64,000 nt of DNA from Mycobacterium gordonae (GTDB lineage: Bacteria; Actinomycetota; Actinomycetes; Mycobacteriales; Mycobacteriaceae): assembly GCF_001417955.2 (NCBI RefSeq), contig NZ_LKTM01000339.1, positions 62,001 through 126,000 of the forward strand, given 5' to 3'. Under the pieces are notes generated by a model that was not told where the DNA came from, made no database searches, and saw nothing but the letters and a program-made list of their open reading frames with translations. The translations under genes and the position numbers were made by a program. Below, in pieces: positions 50,614 to 59,981 of this stretch (position 1 is its first letter; each line of letters begins with the position of its first letter).

Positions 50614-51734
50614 GCCGCAAGCGGGTCGTGATCGCGGGTCTGGGCGACGTCGGCGTGCTGACCGCGATTCACCTCGCGCCACACTTCGAAGTGATTGGGA
50701 TCTCGGCCAAACCCGGGTTGGTCAGTGGCCAGGAACTCGGCGTCCGGCTCGCCCGCCCCGACGATTGGGCAAGAGATTACTGGATTCCGTTCGACAGGTT
50801 CCGCAAGTTGGACCGGGTCCGGACGGTGCAGGCCGAGCTGACCGGAGTCGACCTCGACGGGCGGAAAGTGTTCGGCCGCCGTGAGGATGGCACGCCGATC
50901 GCCGAGCCGTACGACGCCCTGGTCATCTCCACTGGCGTCAGCAACGGTTTTTGGCGTGAGCCGTCCTTGCGCTCCGCGGCCGAGATAGGTGCCGGCCTCT
51001 ACGCGGCACATGAGCAGATCGCAACGGCCAGATCGGTGATCGTCATCGGCGGTGGCGCGGCGGCGGTCAGCAGCGCCGTCAACATCGCCACCACCTGGCC
51101 GGACAAACAGATCGACCTGTACTTTCCCGCGGAGCGGCCGCTGGGTGAGTACCATCCGCGGATCTGGAAACGCGTCGCCGGTCGGCTCGCCGAACTCGGC
51201 GTGGGCCTGCATCCCGGGCATCGGGCCGTGATCACCGACGACTTCACCGGCGACGAGATCACCAGCGAACCGGTGCGGTGGAGCACCGGCCAGACACCGG
51301 CGGTGGGCGACGCCGTGCTGTGGGCGATCGGCCGGGTGCGCCCCAACACCGACTGGCTGCCCCCGGAACTGCTCGACGAGGGCGGGTTCGTGCGGGTGAC
51401 GCGACAACTCCAGGTCCCCGGCCACCCCGACGTCTTTGCGGTCGGTGACGTGGCGGCGACCGATCCCCTGCGCAGCTCCGCGCGTAACCGCGGAGATGGG
51501 TTGGTAGCACGGAACATTCGCGCCCTGTTCGCCGACCGCCCGTTGCGTTCCTTCAAGGCGCCGGGGCGGCGCTGGGGTTCGCTGGTGGGTGTTCAGAGCG
51601 ACGGGTTGGAGGTGTTCTTCCCGACCGGGCATGCATTCCGCTTCCCGCTGTGGTCGGTCGAGCATGTGGTGATGCCGTTGATCGTGCGCTGGGGAATGTA
51701 TCGCGGCATCCGCGAGAACCGGCCCTTCGGGTGA
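50610..51734 (+). CDS. FAD-dependent NAD(P)H oxidoreductase (NDH-2/AIF-like)
   Basis: The 374-residue protein begins MSRKRVVIAGLGDVGVLTAIHL (FAD site), has a second glycine-rich site VIVIGGGAAAVSSAVNIAT (NAD(P)H) and FAVGDVAATD (FAD ribityl). It looks like a disulfide-free pyridine nucleotide oxidoreductase of the NDH-2/FSP1-like type. The C-terminus carries aromatic/basic residues that may touch the membrane. ATGA overlap with the DUF1295 gene means tight coupling, and the FAD enzyme could supply electrons to it. Confidence 0.87.
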   Translation: MSRKRVVIAGLGDVGVLTAIHLAPHFEVIGISAKPGLVSGQELGVRLARPDDWARDYWIPFDRFRKLDRVRTVQAELTGVDLDGRKVFGRREDGTPIAEPYDALVISTGVSNGFWREPSLRSAAEIGAGLYAAHEQIATARSVIVIGGGAAAVSSAVNIATTWPDKQIDLYFPAERPLGEYHPRIWKRVAGRLAELGVGLHPGHRAVITDDFTGDEITSEPVRWSTGQTPAVGDAVLWAIGRVRPNTDWLPPELLDEGGFVRVTRQLQVPGHPDVFAVGDVAATDPLRSSARNRGDGLVARNIRALFADRPLRSFKAPGRRWGSLVGVQSDGLEVFFPTGHAFRFPLWSVEHVVMPLIVRWGMYRGIRENRPFG

Positions 51735-51746
51735 GCCGCCACAACC

Positions 51747-52190
51747 GTGGAGATTTGGGAACTCGTTGCGCGCGAACAGATTCGCGACACGCTGGCACGG
51801 TACAACTGGTCGGGTGACGCCGGCCGGGTCGACGACCTCGCCGCGACGTTCTGCGTCGACGGCCTGCTGGAGATACGCGGCTCGCGGTCGCTACGCGGCA
51901 GAACGCAGATCGCCGGTTTTCTGCGCGGTGTGACGGCCGATGTAGCCACCACCGCCGGTGCAGGCGGCAAAACCGTCGTCCGGCACATCCTGGCCAACGT
52001 GCGGTTCGCCGACCTCACCGCGGAGCAAGCACACGTCTCGTCGTACTTCACGGTGGTCACCCACCTCGGGCTCGACCATTTCGGGCGCTACCGCGACGTG
52101 CTGGTTCCCGCCGAGGGCACGTGGCTGATCAAACAGCGGACGGTGTCGACCGACTGGGCGGCGCCGGCCTCGCAGATGGCTCGCGACTGA
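51747..52190 (+). CDS. SnoaL/NTF2-like family protein
   Basis: The 147-residue protein has the NTF2-like pattern: EIWELVAREQIRDTLARYNWSGDAGRVDDLAATFCVDGLLEIRG, then RTQIAGFL, RHILANVRFADLTAEQAHVSSYFTVV and GRYRDVLVPAEGTWLIKQRTV. Such domains act as steroid isomerase- or hydratase-like enzymes, or as small-molecule binders. It starts at GTG 51747, 12 bases after the FAD gene, so it extends the KstR-box operon. Its 3' end overlaps the convergent acyltransferase by 62 bases. Confidence 0.82.
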   Translation: MEIWELVAREQIRDTLARYNWSGDAGRVDDLAATFCVDGLLEIRGSRSLRGRTQIAGFLRGVTADVATTAGAGGKTVVRHILANVRFADLTAEQAHVSSYFTVVTHLGLDHFGRYRDVLVPAEGTWLIKQRTVSTDWAAPASQMARD

Positions 52191-53460
52191 CCCCCCGCGC
52201 AACCGCCGCCGCTGCCAGGAAGCCGCCCAGCGCCACCCAACCGTCAGCACCGGCCAGACCGTTCTTGGCCATCAGCACCAGGGCAACCCCGGCAACGCAG
52301 ATCAACCCCCCGGCGACCGTGGTGCCGATCCCCGCGCTCCGGACCGGCTGGTCCCACCAGGGCAGGCGCCGGTGCTCCAAGGGTGAGAGCAGCCGGAACA
52401 TCACTGTCATGACGGCGGCGAAAACCGCCGCCCGCAGAGCGAGCAGCGCCCAGAACCCCGGGGCGTGCACGTCATAGGCGTCCAGTCCCACGGCATTGAG
52501 ACCGACGGCGGCGATCGCGATCGCCGGAATGTGCCACAGGTACAACGTCATGGCTCCCCCGTTGCCCACCGCGACAGCGCGCCAGACCCTGGGACGCTGC
52601 GCCCACCGTCGGATCGGCGCCGCGGCGGCCACGAACGCACACGACATCCAGGTGCAGTGCAGCGCCAGCAACAGCGTCGGCGGCGACACGTTCGACACCT
52701 TCTCCGCGCCGGTCACCACCAGCGAAATCTCGTACGTGCCGGCGAGAGCGAGCGCGACCTGCGCAGTGAGCGCCGAAACCGCGGCGGCCACCGCCGCCCG
52801 AACGCTGGTCAGCCCGCGGGCGTAGGCAACCCCGATCACCACCGGAATCAACCAGACGACCAGGAAATTGGCGACACCGGACTCGGGTGTTCCCACCGCG
52901 AAACGGATCCTGTCGATCACGTACGCGGCCACGAGCAGACCCACCACGGTCAGCACTGCGGCCCGTCCCGACCGCAACCGGGTCAACGCCGGGACGAAAG
53001 CAAGTACCACCAGGTAGACGCCGAGAAACCACAGCAGCGCCACGCACTCGCGTCCGAGCCCGTCGGCGGATTCGTCCCCGACCGTGATCCGCACCACCAC
53101 CAGCGCCACCGTCCACGCCGCCAGGTACCAGAACACCGGCCGGCACAGGCGCTGCGCCCGGGTGAACAACCACGAACCCCAGGCTGAGCCGGAATGCCAG
53201 CCGTAGGCGCCCGCGGCGCCACCGGCCAGGAAGAACAACGGCATCACCTGAACCACCCAGGTCACGGGCGCGATCGCCGGGATGGCTCCGAGCAGGTTGC
53301 CGATCCGCACGCCACCGGAATCGATGGTGGCCAGCAACAGCGCGCAGTGCCCGAACATCACCACGACCAGGGCGGTCAGGCGCGCGACGTCGACGGCACG
53401 GTCGCGCTTGCGGTCGGATGCGAGCACAGCAGGATCAGGCAGGGAAGTAGCGAGGGGCAT
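52129..53460 (-). CDS. Acyltransferase-3 family membrane protein
   Basis: This 443-residue protein has about ten transmembrane helices. The N-terminal RDRAVDVARLTALVVVMFGHCALLL carries the family R and H residues, and MPLFFLAGGAAGAYGW and ALLWFLGVYLVVLAF follow. AMTLYLWHIPAIAI is the late helix motif typical of acyltransferase-3 (OafA-like) proteins, which O-acylate sugars at the membrane. Substrate unknown, perhaps envelope glycan. ATG 53460 is the first codon giving a family-like N-terminus. The 3' end overlaps the NTF2-like gene by 62 bases. Confidence 0.85.
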   Translation of the reverse strand: MPLATSLPDPAVLASDRKRDRAVDVARLTALVVVMFGHCALLLATIDSGGVRIGNLLGAIPAIAPVTWVVQVMPLFFLAGGAAGAYGWHSGSAWGSWLFTRAQRLCRPVFWYLAAWTVALVVVRITVGDESADGLGRECVALLWFLGVYLVVLAFVPALTRLRSGRAAVLTVVGLLVAAYVIDRIRFAVGTPESGVANFLVVWLIPVVIGVAYARGLTSVRAAVAAAVSALTAQVALALAGTYEISLVVTGAEKVSNVSPPTLLLALHCTWMSCAFVAAAAPIRRWAQRPRVWRAVAVGNGGAMTLYLWHIPAIAIAAVGLNAVGLDAYDVHAPGFWALLALRAAVFAAVMTVMFRLLSPLEHRRLPWWDQPVRSAGIGTTVAGGLICVAGVALVLMAKNGLAGADGWVALGGFLAAAAVARGVSREPSARPAPPSRSTPSAV

Positions 53461-53517
53461 TCGTCCAGCATGCCCAGCCGGCCGGACCACCGGATGAGTA
53501 GTACTACGCGTCGGAGT

Positions 53518-55887
53518 TCACCGCCCGAAGCCCGCGTCCCGCAGGGCCTGCGCCATCGAATTGCCCGACGGCTCGGGCGCCCTGCGCCGGGAATTCCCGG
53601 AGTGCTGCGAATTTCGTTGCTGCGGTGAGCCTTTGCCCCCGGGACGGGACGCTGCCGTTCGATCCGGCCGCTTGTCGCGCTGCGGCTGATCGCCCAGGCG
53701 CAGGCTCAGCCCGATGCGCTGACGTTCAACGTCGACCTCCATCACCTTCACCCGCACCACCTGACCGGAGCGGACCACCTCATGCGGATCCGACACGTAG
53801 CGGTCGGCCATCGCGGAGATGTGCACCAGACCGTCCTGATGCACGCCGACATCGACGAAGGCGCCGAAAGCCGCCACATTGGTGACCACGCCTTCCAGCA
53901 CCATGCCCGGCTTGAGGTCGGCGACCTTCTCGACGCCGGTCGCGAACGTCGCGGAGGTGAAGGCCGGGCGCGGGTCGCGGCCCGGCTTTTCCAGTTCGGC
54001 CAGAATGTCGGTCACCGTGGGAATACCGAACCTGTCGTCCGCGAAGTCGGCGGGGCGAAGCTTGCGCAACGCACGTTCGTCGCCGATGATCTCCGCCAAG
54101 GTGACGCCCGAGCGGTCCAGGATCCGCCGCACCACCGGGTAGGCCTCCGGGTGCACACCCGAGGCATCGAGCGGATCGTCACCGCCACGGATTCGCAGGA
54201 AGCCCGCGCACTGTTCGAATGCCTTGGGCCCGAGGCGGGGAACGTCCAGCAGCGCGCGCCGGTTCGCGAATGGGCCGGTGTGGTCCCGGTGCGCGACTAT
54301 GGCCTCCGCCAGCGATTCGGAGATGCCGGAGACTCGCGCCAGCAGCGGCACCGAGGCGGTATTGAGATCCACGCCGACGGCGTTCACCGCGTCCTCGACC
54401 ACCGCGTTCAGACTGCGGGCCAGGATCCCGGGTGTCACATCGTGTTGGTACTGGCCGACGCCGATGGATTTCGGCTCGATCTTCACCAGTTCCGCGAGCG
54501 GGTCCTGCAGGCGCCGGGCGATCGACACCGCGCCGCGCAGGGTCACGTCGAGGTCGGGCAGTTCGTGCGCGGCGTAGGCCGAGGCGGAATACACCGATGC
54601 GCCCGCCTCGCTCACCATTGCTTTCGCCGGGACCCGGATCGAGGCGCCCCCGGCTGCCCGGATATCGGCGATCAATTCGCTTGCCAGCGCATCGGTCTCA
54701 CGCGAGGCCGTACCGTTTCCCACCGCGATCAGCTCGACGCCGTGCCGGGCGACCAGCGCGGCGAGAGCCGCCTTGGCGGCATCCCATTGCCGCTGGGGTT
54801 GGTGCGGGTAGATGGCGCAGGTGTCGAGCACCTTGCCGGTGCCGTCGACCACGGCCACCTTCACGCCGGTCCGGAAACCGGGATCGAGGCCCAACGTGGT
54901 GCGGGCCCCCGCCGGTGCCGCCAGCAGCAGGTCCTTGAGGTTTCTGGCGAATACCGCCACCGCGTCCTCTTCCGCCCGCTGCCGCAACCGCATGCGCGCG
55001 TCGACCGTCGCGGAGAACATCAGCCTGGCCCGCCAGGCGAGGTTGACGGTGGTGGCCAGCCATCGCTGGGCCGGGGCCTTGACAGACAGGTCGACATCGA
55101 GGGTGCGCGCGATCATGGCCTCGTAGACATCGTCGGGCCCGCCGTCGAAGCTGAACGCCAGCGCCTTCTCCTTCTCGCCGCGCAGCACGGCCAACACCCG
55201 GTGGGACGGCATACTCTCGAGCGACTCGGAGAAGTCGAAGTAATCGCGGAACTTCTGCGCTTCAGGACTTTTCGCCGCTTCCTCGGACCACGGCGTAGTG
55301 CGCAGCGCGGCCCGCCCCCAGAACGTCTCACGGATCGCGCCGACCAGTTCGGCATCCTCAGCGGCGCGTTCGATCAGGATGTGCCGTGCACCCTCCAGCG
55401 CCGCCGCGGCATCAGCGACATCCGGGAACTCCTCACCGACGAACTCGGCGGCGGCCGCTTCGGGGAGCTGTGCGGGGTCGCCGACCAGCCGGTCGGCCAG
55501 CGGCTCGAGGCCCGCTTCCCGCGCGGCCTGTGCCTTGGTGCGGCGCTTGGGCTTGTACGGCAGATAGATGTCTTCGACCCGGGCCTTGGTGTCCGCCGAG
55601 AGCAGCGCGGCCTTCAACTCGTCGGTCAGCTTGCCCTGTTCGGCGATCGACGCGAGCACGGCGGCCCGGCGTTCGTCCAGCTCCCGCAGGTACCGCAGCC
55701 GCTCCTCGAGCAGACGGAGCTGCCCGTCGTCAAGGCTTCCGGTGGCCTCTTTGCGGTAACGGGCGATGAACGGCACGGTGGCGCCCTCGTCGAGCAGCTT
55801 GACCGCAGCGGTCACCTGGGGCAGCTCTACCGCCAGTTCCTCAGCGAGACGGGCATTTACGGATTTGATGGTGGCTGTCGGCGTCAC
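53518..55887 (-). CDS. tex: Tex-family RNA-binding transcription accessory protein
   Basis: About 789 residues from GTG 55887, or 800 from ATG 55920; neither has a strong ribosome site. Motifs in order: ELPQVTAAVKLLDEGATVPFIARYRKEATGSLDD (Tex N-terminal), LGLDPGFRTGVKVAVVDGTGK (YqgF-like RNase H fold), IGVGQYQHDV (helix-hairpin-helix region), GPKAFEQCAGFLRI and a C-terminal S1 domain (GVVTNVAAFGAFVDVGVHQDGLVHIS). A basic, Ser/Gly-rich tail follows. Tex binds nucleic acid and affects transcription elongation and stress responses. Divergent genes are absent; SRPBCC and pknE lie upstream on the same strand. Confidence 0.95.
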   Translation of the reverse strand: MTPTATIKSVNARLAEELAVELPQVTAAVKLLDEGATVPFIARYRKEATGSLDDGQLRLLEERLRYLRELDERRAAVLASIAEQGKLTDELKAALLSADTKARVEDIYLPYKPKRRTKAQAAREAGLEPLADRLVGDPAQLPEAAAAEFVGEEFPDVADAAAALEGARHILIERAAEDAELVGAIRETFWGRAALRTTPWSEEAAKSPEAQKFRDYFDFSESLESMPSHRVLAVLRGEKEKALAFSFDGGPDDVYEAMIARTLDVDLSVKAPAQRWLATTVNLAWRARLMFSATVDARMRLRQRAEEDAVAVFARNLKDLLLAAPAGARTTLGLDPGFRTGVKVAVVDGTGKVLDTCAIYPHQPQRQWDAAKAALAALVARHGVELIAVGNGTASRETDALASELIADIRAAGGASIRVPAKAMVSEAGASVYSASAYAAHELPDLDVTLRGAVSIARRLQDPLAELVKIEPKSIGVGQYQHDVTPGILARSLNAVVEDAVNAVGVDLNTASVPLLARVSGISESLAEAIVAHRDHTGPFANRRALLDVPRLGPKAFEQCAGFLRIRGGDDPLDASGVHPEAYPVVRRILDRSGVTLAEIIGDERALRKLRPADFADDRFGIPTVTDILAELEKPGRDPRPAFTSATFATGVEKVADLKPGMVLEGVVTNVAAFGAFVDVGVHQDGLVHISAMADRYVSDPHEVVRSGQVVRVKVMEVDVERQRIGLSLRLGDQPQRDKRPDRTAASRPGGKGSPQQRNSQHSGNSRRRAPEPSGNSMAQALRDAGFGR

Positions 55888-55923
55888 GCGGAGGACCCTA
55901 CCGAACACCTCCGACGGCACCCG

Positions 55924-56409
55924 TCAACCGGGTCCGGCGCGCCCCCGTACCGTCCGGTCCAGGATGCCCAGCGTCGCTCGCAGCGCGCCTTCGGAGATGA
56001 CCGGAAAGATTCCCGCGTCGCGCCACTGCTGGTCGATGTTCGACCAGTCGTAGAACGAGGTGACCACGGTGCCCGCGCCGTCGTCGGTCGGGTCCAGACG
56101 ATAGCCGTAGACATGGCCGATCTGGGGGCGGATCTGGCCCAGGATGGTCCAGGCGATCAGCCGGTCCTGCTCGAACTCGGTGATCTCGACCGTGACGTCG
56201 TACTTCCCCAGTTGCGGGAAGTCGTTCAACGACTCGCGGTCCATGTGGACCACGAACGTGTCGCCGACAGCCCTCACCGGGTCACCTTCGGCGTCCTGCA
56301 GCATCCCCGACGAGTCGATCGCGACATGCCCACGCGGCTCACAGAGCAGCGCGAAGATCTGCGCGGCGGGAGCCGCGATGGTGCGTTCGGTTTCAATGCG
56401 TTCCGTCAT
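55924..56409 (-). CDS. SRPBCC (START/polyketide cyclase-like) family protein
   Basis: The 161-residue protein starts MTERIETERTIAAPAAQIFALLCEPRGH, a classic SRPBCC first strand and helix, and continues GDTFVVHMDRESLNDFPQLGKYDVTVEITEFEQDRLIAW and GTVVTSFYDWSNID. Such proteins bind hydrophobic ligands in a deep pocket. It lies four bases from the stop of pknE, on the same strand, so it is probably co-transcribed with the kinase, but no functional link is known. Confidence 0.85.
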   Translation of the reverse strand: MTERIETERTIAAPAAQIFALLCEPRGHVAIDSSGMLQDAEGDPVRAVGDTFVVHMDRESLNDFPQLGKYDVTVEITEFEQDRLIAWTILGQIRPQIGHVYGYRLDPTDDGAGTVVTSFYDWSNIDQQWRDAGIFPVISEGALRATLGILDRTVRGRAGPG

Positions 56410-56413
56410 CGGA

Positions 56414-58240
56414 TCATCCGATCAGTTTCGTCAGCCAGTTGGGATTCTGCAGGTCCACGCCGCTGCTGCCGTCCCACACGAACGGTGTGCCGTTGGCGTT
56501 GAACCCGGCCAGCGACGCGCTGGCGTTGTTGGCCTTGGTCTGGGCGGTCCCGAGGTCGGCGCCCGACTTGATGCAGTTGGTCGCGGTGCTGTTAGCCCCG
56601 ACGGTCTGGGCGAGGTGCGCCAGTTCCGCGTCGGTACGGTCGGCGGGAGCGCTCTCCTGTGGCTGGAAGTCGCTTCCGAACAGAGCGGAGTAGAAGCCGG
56701 TGTATACCTTCGGATCATTTTGCGCCGCAACACAATACGATGCCGCGACGGCGCGGGTCGAGTAATTCTTGGTGTGTGACTGCTCGTCGAGGAAGTTGAG
56801 CAGGTGGTAGCGCACCGCGAGTTTCTTGTTGTTGACCGCGGTGTCGATGTCGCTGGCGTAGGACCTGATGAACGCACCGCACGGCGGGCAGATCGGTTCG
56901 TTGAAGACGTCGATCGTCGCGACGGCCGCGGAGCTGCCGATGAACACGCCGTCATTGAGCACATTGAGTTGCACGGCATCCGGGGCCGGCGGCGGCGTGG
57001 AGGATTTCGATGGCGAGGCCGAATGCTTGGGGTGGGAGAAACCGATGATCAGCCCGCCCGCGACCGCAACGATCACGGCGATCGCCAGACCCGCCCAAAG
57101 CCAGGGCTTACGCAGCAGGCCGGTCCCCCGCGACTGCTGGGGTTGGCCCCACGGGGGTACTCCGGTGGTGCCCGCGGGCGTGGCTGCCCAGCCGTGGGTG
57201 GGAGCCCACTGCCCCGGCGCGGGGCCACCCTGGGCCGCGGGCTGCGTTCCCGGCATCGGGGCCGGAGGCGCCGGCCAGGGTGTTCCCGGCGTCATCGCGG
57301 GCGGCGCGGTGGCCGGGAAACTTCCGGGTGTCTGACCGGCGAACTGTGGCGGCAGCTTCCCGACCTGACTGCGTTCAAGGATGTCCGCCGCCCGATCCTG
57401 GTCGGGCGTCGCCAGCGCCGCATACGCCGCGGCCGACAAGTCTCCGCAGGTGGGGTAACGGTCCGCCGGATCCTTGGCCATACCCCGGGCAATGACCTGG
57501 TCGAAGGCCGCCGGGATGCCCGGACGCGCCACGCTGGGCCGCGGAACCGGCTGATTGAGGTGTGAGCCCATCACGCTGAGCTGGTCGCCCCGGTAGGGCG
57601 GGGTGCCGGCCAGGCACTCATACAGCACACAGGCCAACGCGTAGATGTCGGCCCGGTAGGTCACTTCGGCCTCGCCGAAGCGCTCCGGAGCCATGTAGTA
57701 GAGAGTCCCCACCGTGCTGCCGATCTGGGTGAGCTTCTCGTCCGAACCCGCGCTGGCGATGCCGAAGTCGACCAGGTACGCGAAGTCGTCCGCGCTGACC
57801 AGGATGTTCTCCGGTTTGACGTCACGATGCGTCACTCCGGCGGCGTGTGCCGCGTCCAGTGCGGCGCCGATCTGCCGGATGACCGCCACGGCGCGCGGCG
57901 GGGTGAGGGGTCCATAGCGCTTCAAGATGGCGGCCAGGTCTTTGCCGTCGATCAGGCGCATGTCCACGTAGAGCTGACCGTCGATCTCGCCGTAGTCGTG
58001 GATGGGCACGACATGCGGTTCCTGCAAACGTCCGGCCGTGCGGGCCTCCCGCTGCATCCGGGAGCGAAAGACCGGGTCCTGCGACAGCGACTGCGACATC
58101 AGCTTCAGGGCGACGACACGCTCGCGCACGGTGTCCTCGGCCTCGTACACGTCACCCATGCCGCCCCGCCCTACCAGGCGCCGCAAGCGGTACGGCCCGA
58201 ACTGCGTCCCCACCCGCGAACCTTCGGACGTGTCACCCAT
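56414..58240 (-). CDS. pknE: Serine/threonine protein kinase PknE with extracellular DsbA-like domain
   Basis: The 608-residue protein is recognisable as PknE (M. tuberculosis Rv1743). The kinase has GRGGMGDVYEAED, Lys46, HRDVKPEN (138-145) and DFGIAS (158-163). A Pro/Ala-rich juxtamembrane linker (about 295-375) leads to a membrane helix (about 380-401) and an extracellular thioredoxin-fold domain with Cys-Pro-Pro-Cys at 451-454 (EPICPPCGAFIRSYASDI). The ending TPFVWDGSSGVDLQNPNWLTKLIG matches. The domain senses or handles redox state; the kinase phosphorylates targets in stress responses. The linker is longer than in M. tuberculosis PknE (566 residues). GGGAAG precedes ATG 58240. Confidence 0.95.
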   Translation of the reverse strand: MGDTSEGSRVGTQFGPYRLRRLVGRGGMGDVYEAEDTVRERVVALKLMSQSLSQDPVFRSRMQREARTAGRLQEPHVVPIHDYGEIDGQLYVDMRLIDGKDLAAILKRYGPLTPPRAVAVIRQIGAALDAAHAAGVTHRDVKPENILVSADDFAYLVDFGIASAGSDEKLTQIGSTVGTLYYMAPERFGEAEVTYRADIYALACVLYECLAGTPPYRGDQLSVMGSHLNQPVPRPSVARPGIPAAFDQVIARGMAKDPADRYPTCGDLSAAAYAALATPDQDRAADILERSQVGKLPPQFAGQTPGSFPATAPPAMTPGTPWPAPPAPMPGTQPAAQGGPAPGQWAPTHGWAATPAGTTGVPPWGQPQQSRGTGLLRKPWLWAGLAIAVIVAVAGGLIIGFSHPKHSASPSKSSTPPPAPDAVQLNVLNDGVFIGSSAAVATIDVFNEPICPPCGAFIRSYASDIDTAVNNKKLAVRYHLLNFLDEQSHTKNYSTRAVAASYCVAAQNDPKVYTGFYSALFGSDFQPQESAPADRTDAELAHLAQTVGANSTATNCIKSGADLGTAQTKANNASASLAGFNANGTPFVWDGSSGVDLQNPNWLTKLIG

Positions 58241-58446
58241 CGCCGACTTCCCACCCGCCTTTCGCACAGCAATCCGATCCGAAGCGCCTTCGCGCCTCCG
58301 ACCATGACCTGCGCCGGACACGAGTACGCGGTGGCGTGCCAGGCATAAGGCTAATGGTTTCGGCAAGCACCAGGCGTGCTTTGCCGGGCCGAGCGGCAAA
58401 GAGGCGTCTGAGCAGTTGCCCCGAACTCTAGATAGGCCACCCTAAG

Positions 58447-58465
58447 TTAGGTTAGGTTAACCATA
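58447..58465 (+). promoter_or_regulatory. IdeR iron box upstream of the PPE gene
   Basis: TTAGGTTAGGTTAACCATA matches 16 of the 19 positions of the mycobacterial IdeR box TTAGGTTAGGCTAACCTAA. A further partial copy (CCTAAGTTAGG) overlaps its left edge at 58441-58451. It is 40 bases before the PPE start, so iron-loaded IdeR should repress this gene and low iron should induce it. Confidence 0.8.
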
Positions 58466-58504
58466 GTTCAGACAACGAGAGCGGCGAGGACAGCGAGGCA
58501 CCCG

Positions 58505-59923
58505 ATGACCCTATGGATGGCGACACCCCCCGAACTGCATTCGAGCCTGTTGAGCAGCGGTCCGGGACCCGGTGCCGTGCTGGCCGCAGCGTCGGGGTGG
58601 CAGACGCTCAGCACCGAGTTCGCCGTGGTGGCAACCGAACTGACCGCCGTGCTGGCCACCGTGCAGGGCGGAGTGTGGGACGGTCAGACGGCGTCGCGGT
58701 ACGCCGCCGCCCACGTGCCGTATCTGGACTGGCTGACGCGCGCGAGCGCCAAGAGCGCAAACGCAGCCGCCCAACACGAGTTGGCCGCCGCCGCGTACAC
58801 CGCGGCATTGGCGGCGATGCCGACCATGGCCGAACTGGCCGCAAACCATGCGATGCACGGCGTACTGGTCGCGACGAACTTCTTCGGGCTCAACACGATC
58901 CCGATCGCGCTCAACGAAGCCGACTATGTCCGCATGTGGATTCAGGCGGCCACGACGATGACTGTGTACCAGGCACTTTCGTCATCGGCGGTCACTTCGG
59001 TGACGCCCACGGACGCGGCGCCACCGATCGGCACCGCGGAACCGGCGAAACTGCCTCCCACCGATCCCATCGAAGAAGCGCTGGCCTGGTCCGAACATTT
59101 CTCGAGCATGTACCGGGTTCTCAAGAGCCTGGTCACTAACCCGTTCGGCACGGTGGTGCAGATCATCACCGACTTCGCCACCAACCCGGCGGCCGCGTTG
59201 ACCACCTGGCTCCCGCTGATCTACGTGTTCGCCTACGCCGCAACGTTCGCGCTGTTGGGCTCTCCCATCTATACCGTGGTCGCGGCGCCGGGGTTCGCCG
59301 CGATCCCGCTCGCGCTCGGCCTCTCCACGTTGTGCGCCCTACCCACCGTCGCCGCCGAAGCCGGCGCCGAAGCACCCGTCGCGGCCGCCGAACGCGTCGT
59401 GCCCGTCGCCGGCATCACCGCGCCCCTGACGGCGGGTGCGGCACCGGCACCCGGCGCTGCCCCTGCCCCGCAGACGCCGGTTGCTCCCGCTCCTGCCGGC
59501 GCACCCGCACTTACGCCCTCCCCTGGCGTCGCCTATCTCGTCGGCCCGGGTCCCGGCGCCGGCCCGACGCTCGGTCCCGCTCTGCGCACCAAGGCGGCAG
59601 CGAGTGCCCCTGGGGCACAGATCGCCACGTCCGCCGCGGCCGATGCCAGAGGTGCCGTTGCGCCCCGCCGGCGCCGTCGCGGCACCGTCGACAGCCGTGG
59701 CTACCGCGACGAGTTTCTGACCATCGAGGAGCCCGCGGCGCCGCCGGAACCGCCGGCCGGACACTCGAGCGCTGGGGCAGGATCATTCGGATTCACCGCA
59801 ACCGCAACGGTATCCGGCATAGACGCCGCCGGATTGGCCACGCTCGCGGGCAGCTCTTTCAGCGACTTGCCGGTCGTCCCGATGACCCCTACCACCTGGG
59901 ATGACACGAGTCGCCGGACGTGA
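58505..59923 (+). CDS. PPE-family protein, IdeR-regulated (PPE36/PPE37-like)
   Basis: The 472-residue protein opens MTLWMATPPELHSSLLSSGPGPGAVLAAASGWQTL, the PPE domain, and has the WxG-like VQGGVWDGQTA. ELAANHAMHGVLVATNFFGLNTIPIALNEADYVRMW resembles the iron-regulated PPE36/PPE37 group of M. tuberculosis, which is connected with haem/iron acquisition. A central hydrophobic stretch (TTWLPLIYVFAYAATFALLG) and a Pro/Ala-rich C-terminal half ending PMTPTTWDD follow; that last motif is shared by this subgroup. ATG 58505 is used; ATG 58517 is an alternative. No PE partner is adjacent. Confidence 0.88.
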   Translation: MTLWMATPPELHSSLLSSGPGPGAVLAAASGWQTLSTEFAVVATELTAVLATVQGGVWDGQTASRYAAAHVPYLDWLTRASAKSANAAAQHELAAAAYTAALAAMPTMAELAANHAMHGVLVATNFFGLNTIPIALNEADYVRMWIQAATTMTVYQALSSSAVTSVTPTDAAPPIGTAEPAKLPPTDPIEEALAWSEHFSSMYRVLKSLVTNPFGTVVQIITDFATNPAAALTTWLPLIYVFAYAATFALLGSPIYTVVAAPGFAAIPLALGLSTLCALPTVAAEAGAEAPVAAAERVVPVAGITAPLTAGAAPAPGAAPAPQTPVAPAPAGAPALTPSPGVAYLVGPGPGAGPTLGPALRTKAAASAPGAQIATSAAADARGAVAPRRRRRGTVDSRGYRDEFLTIEEPAAPPEPPAGHSSAGAGSFGFTATATVSGIDAAGLATLAGSSFSDLPVVPMTPTTWDDTSRRT

Positions 59924-59981
59924 GGACCGGGAATCACCAGGTCCGCTGTTGCGGCCGGCCCTCACGCCCGACGACGGTCTC

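Noticed and set aside
53782..56502. A 906-codon plus-strand open frame opposite tex
   Set aside because: It is a shadow of tex, the SRPBCC gene and part of pknE; the product is His/Arg/Gly-rich with no domain, while the minus-strand genes are clear family members.
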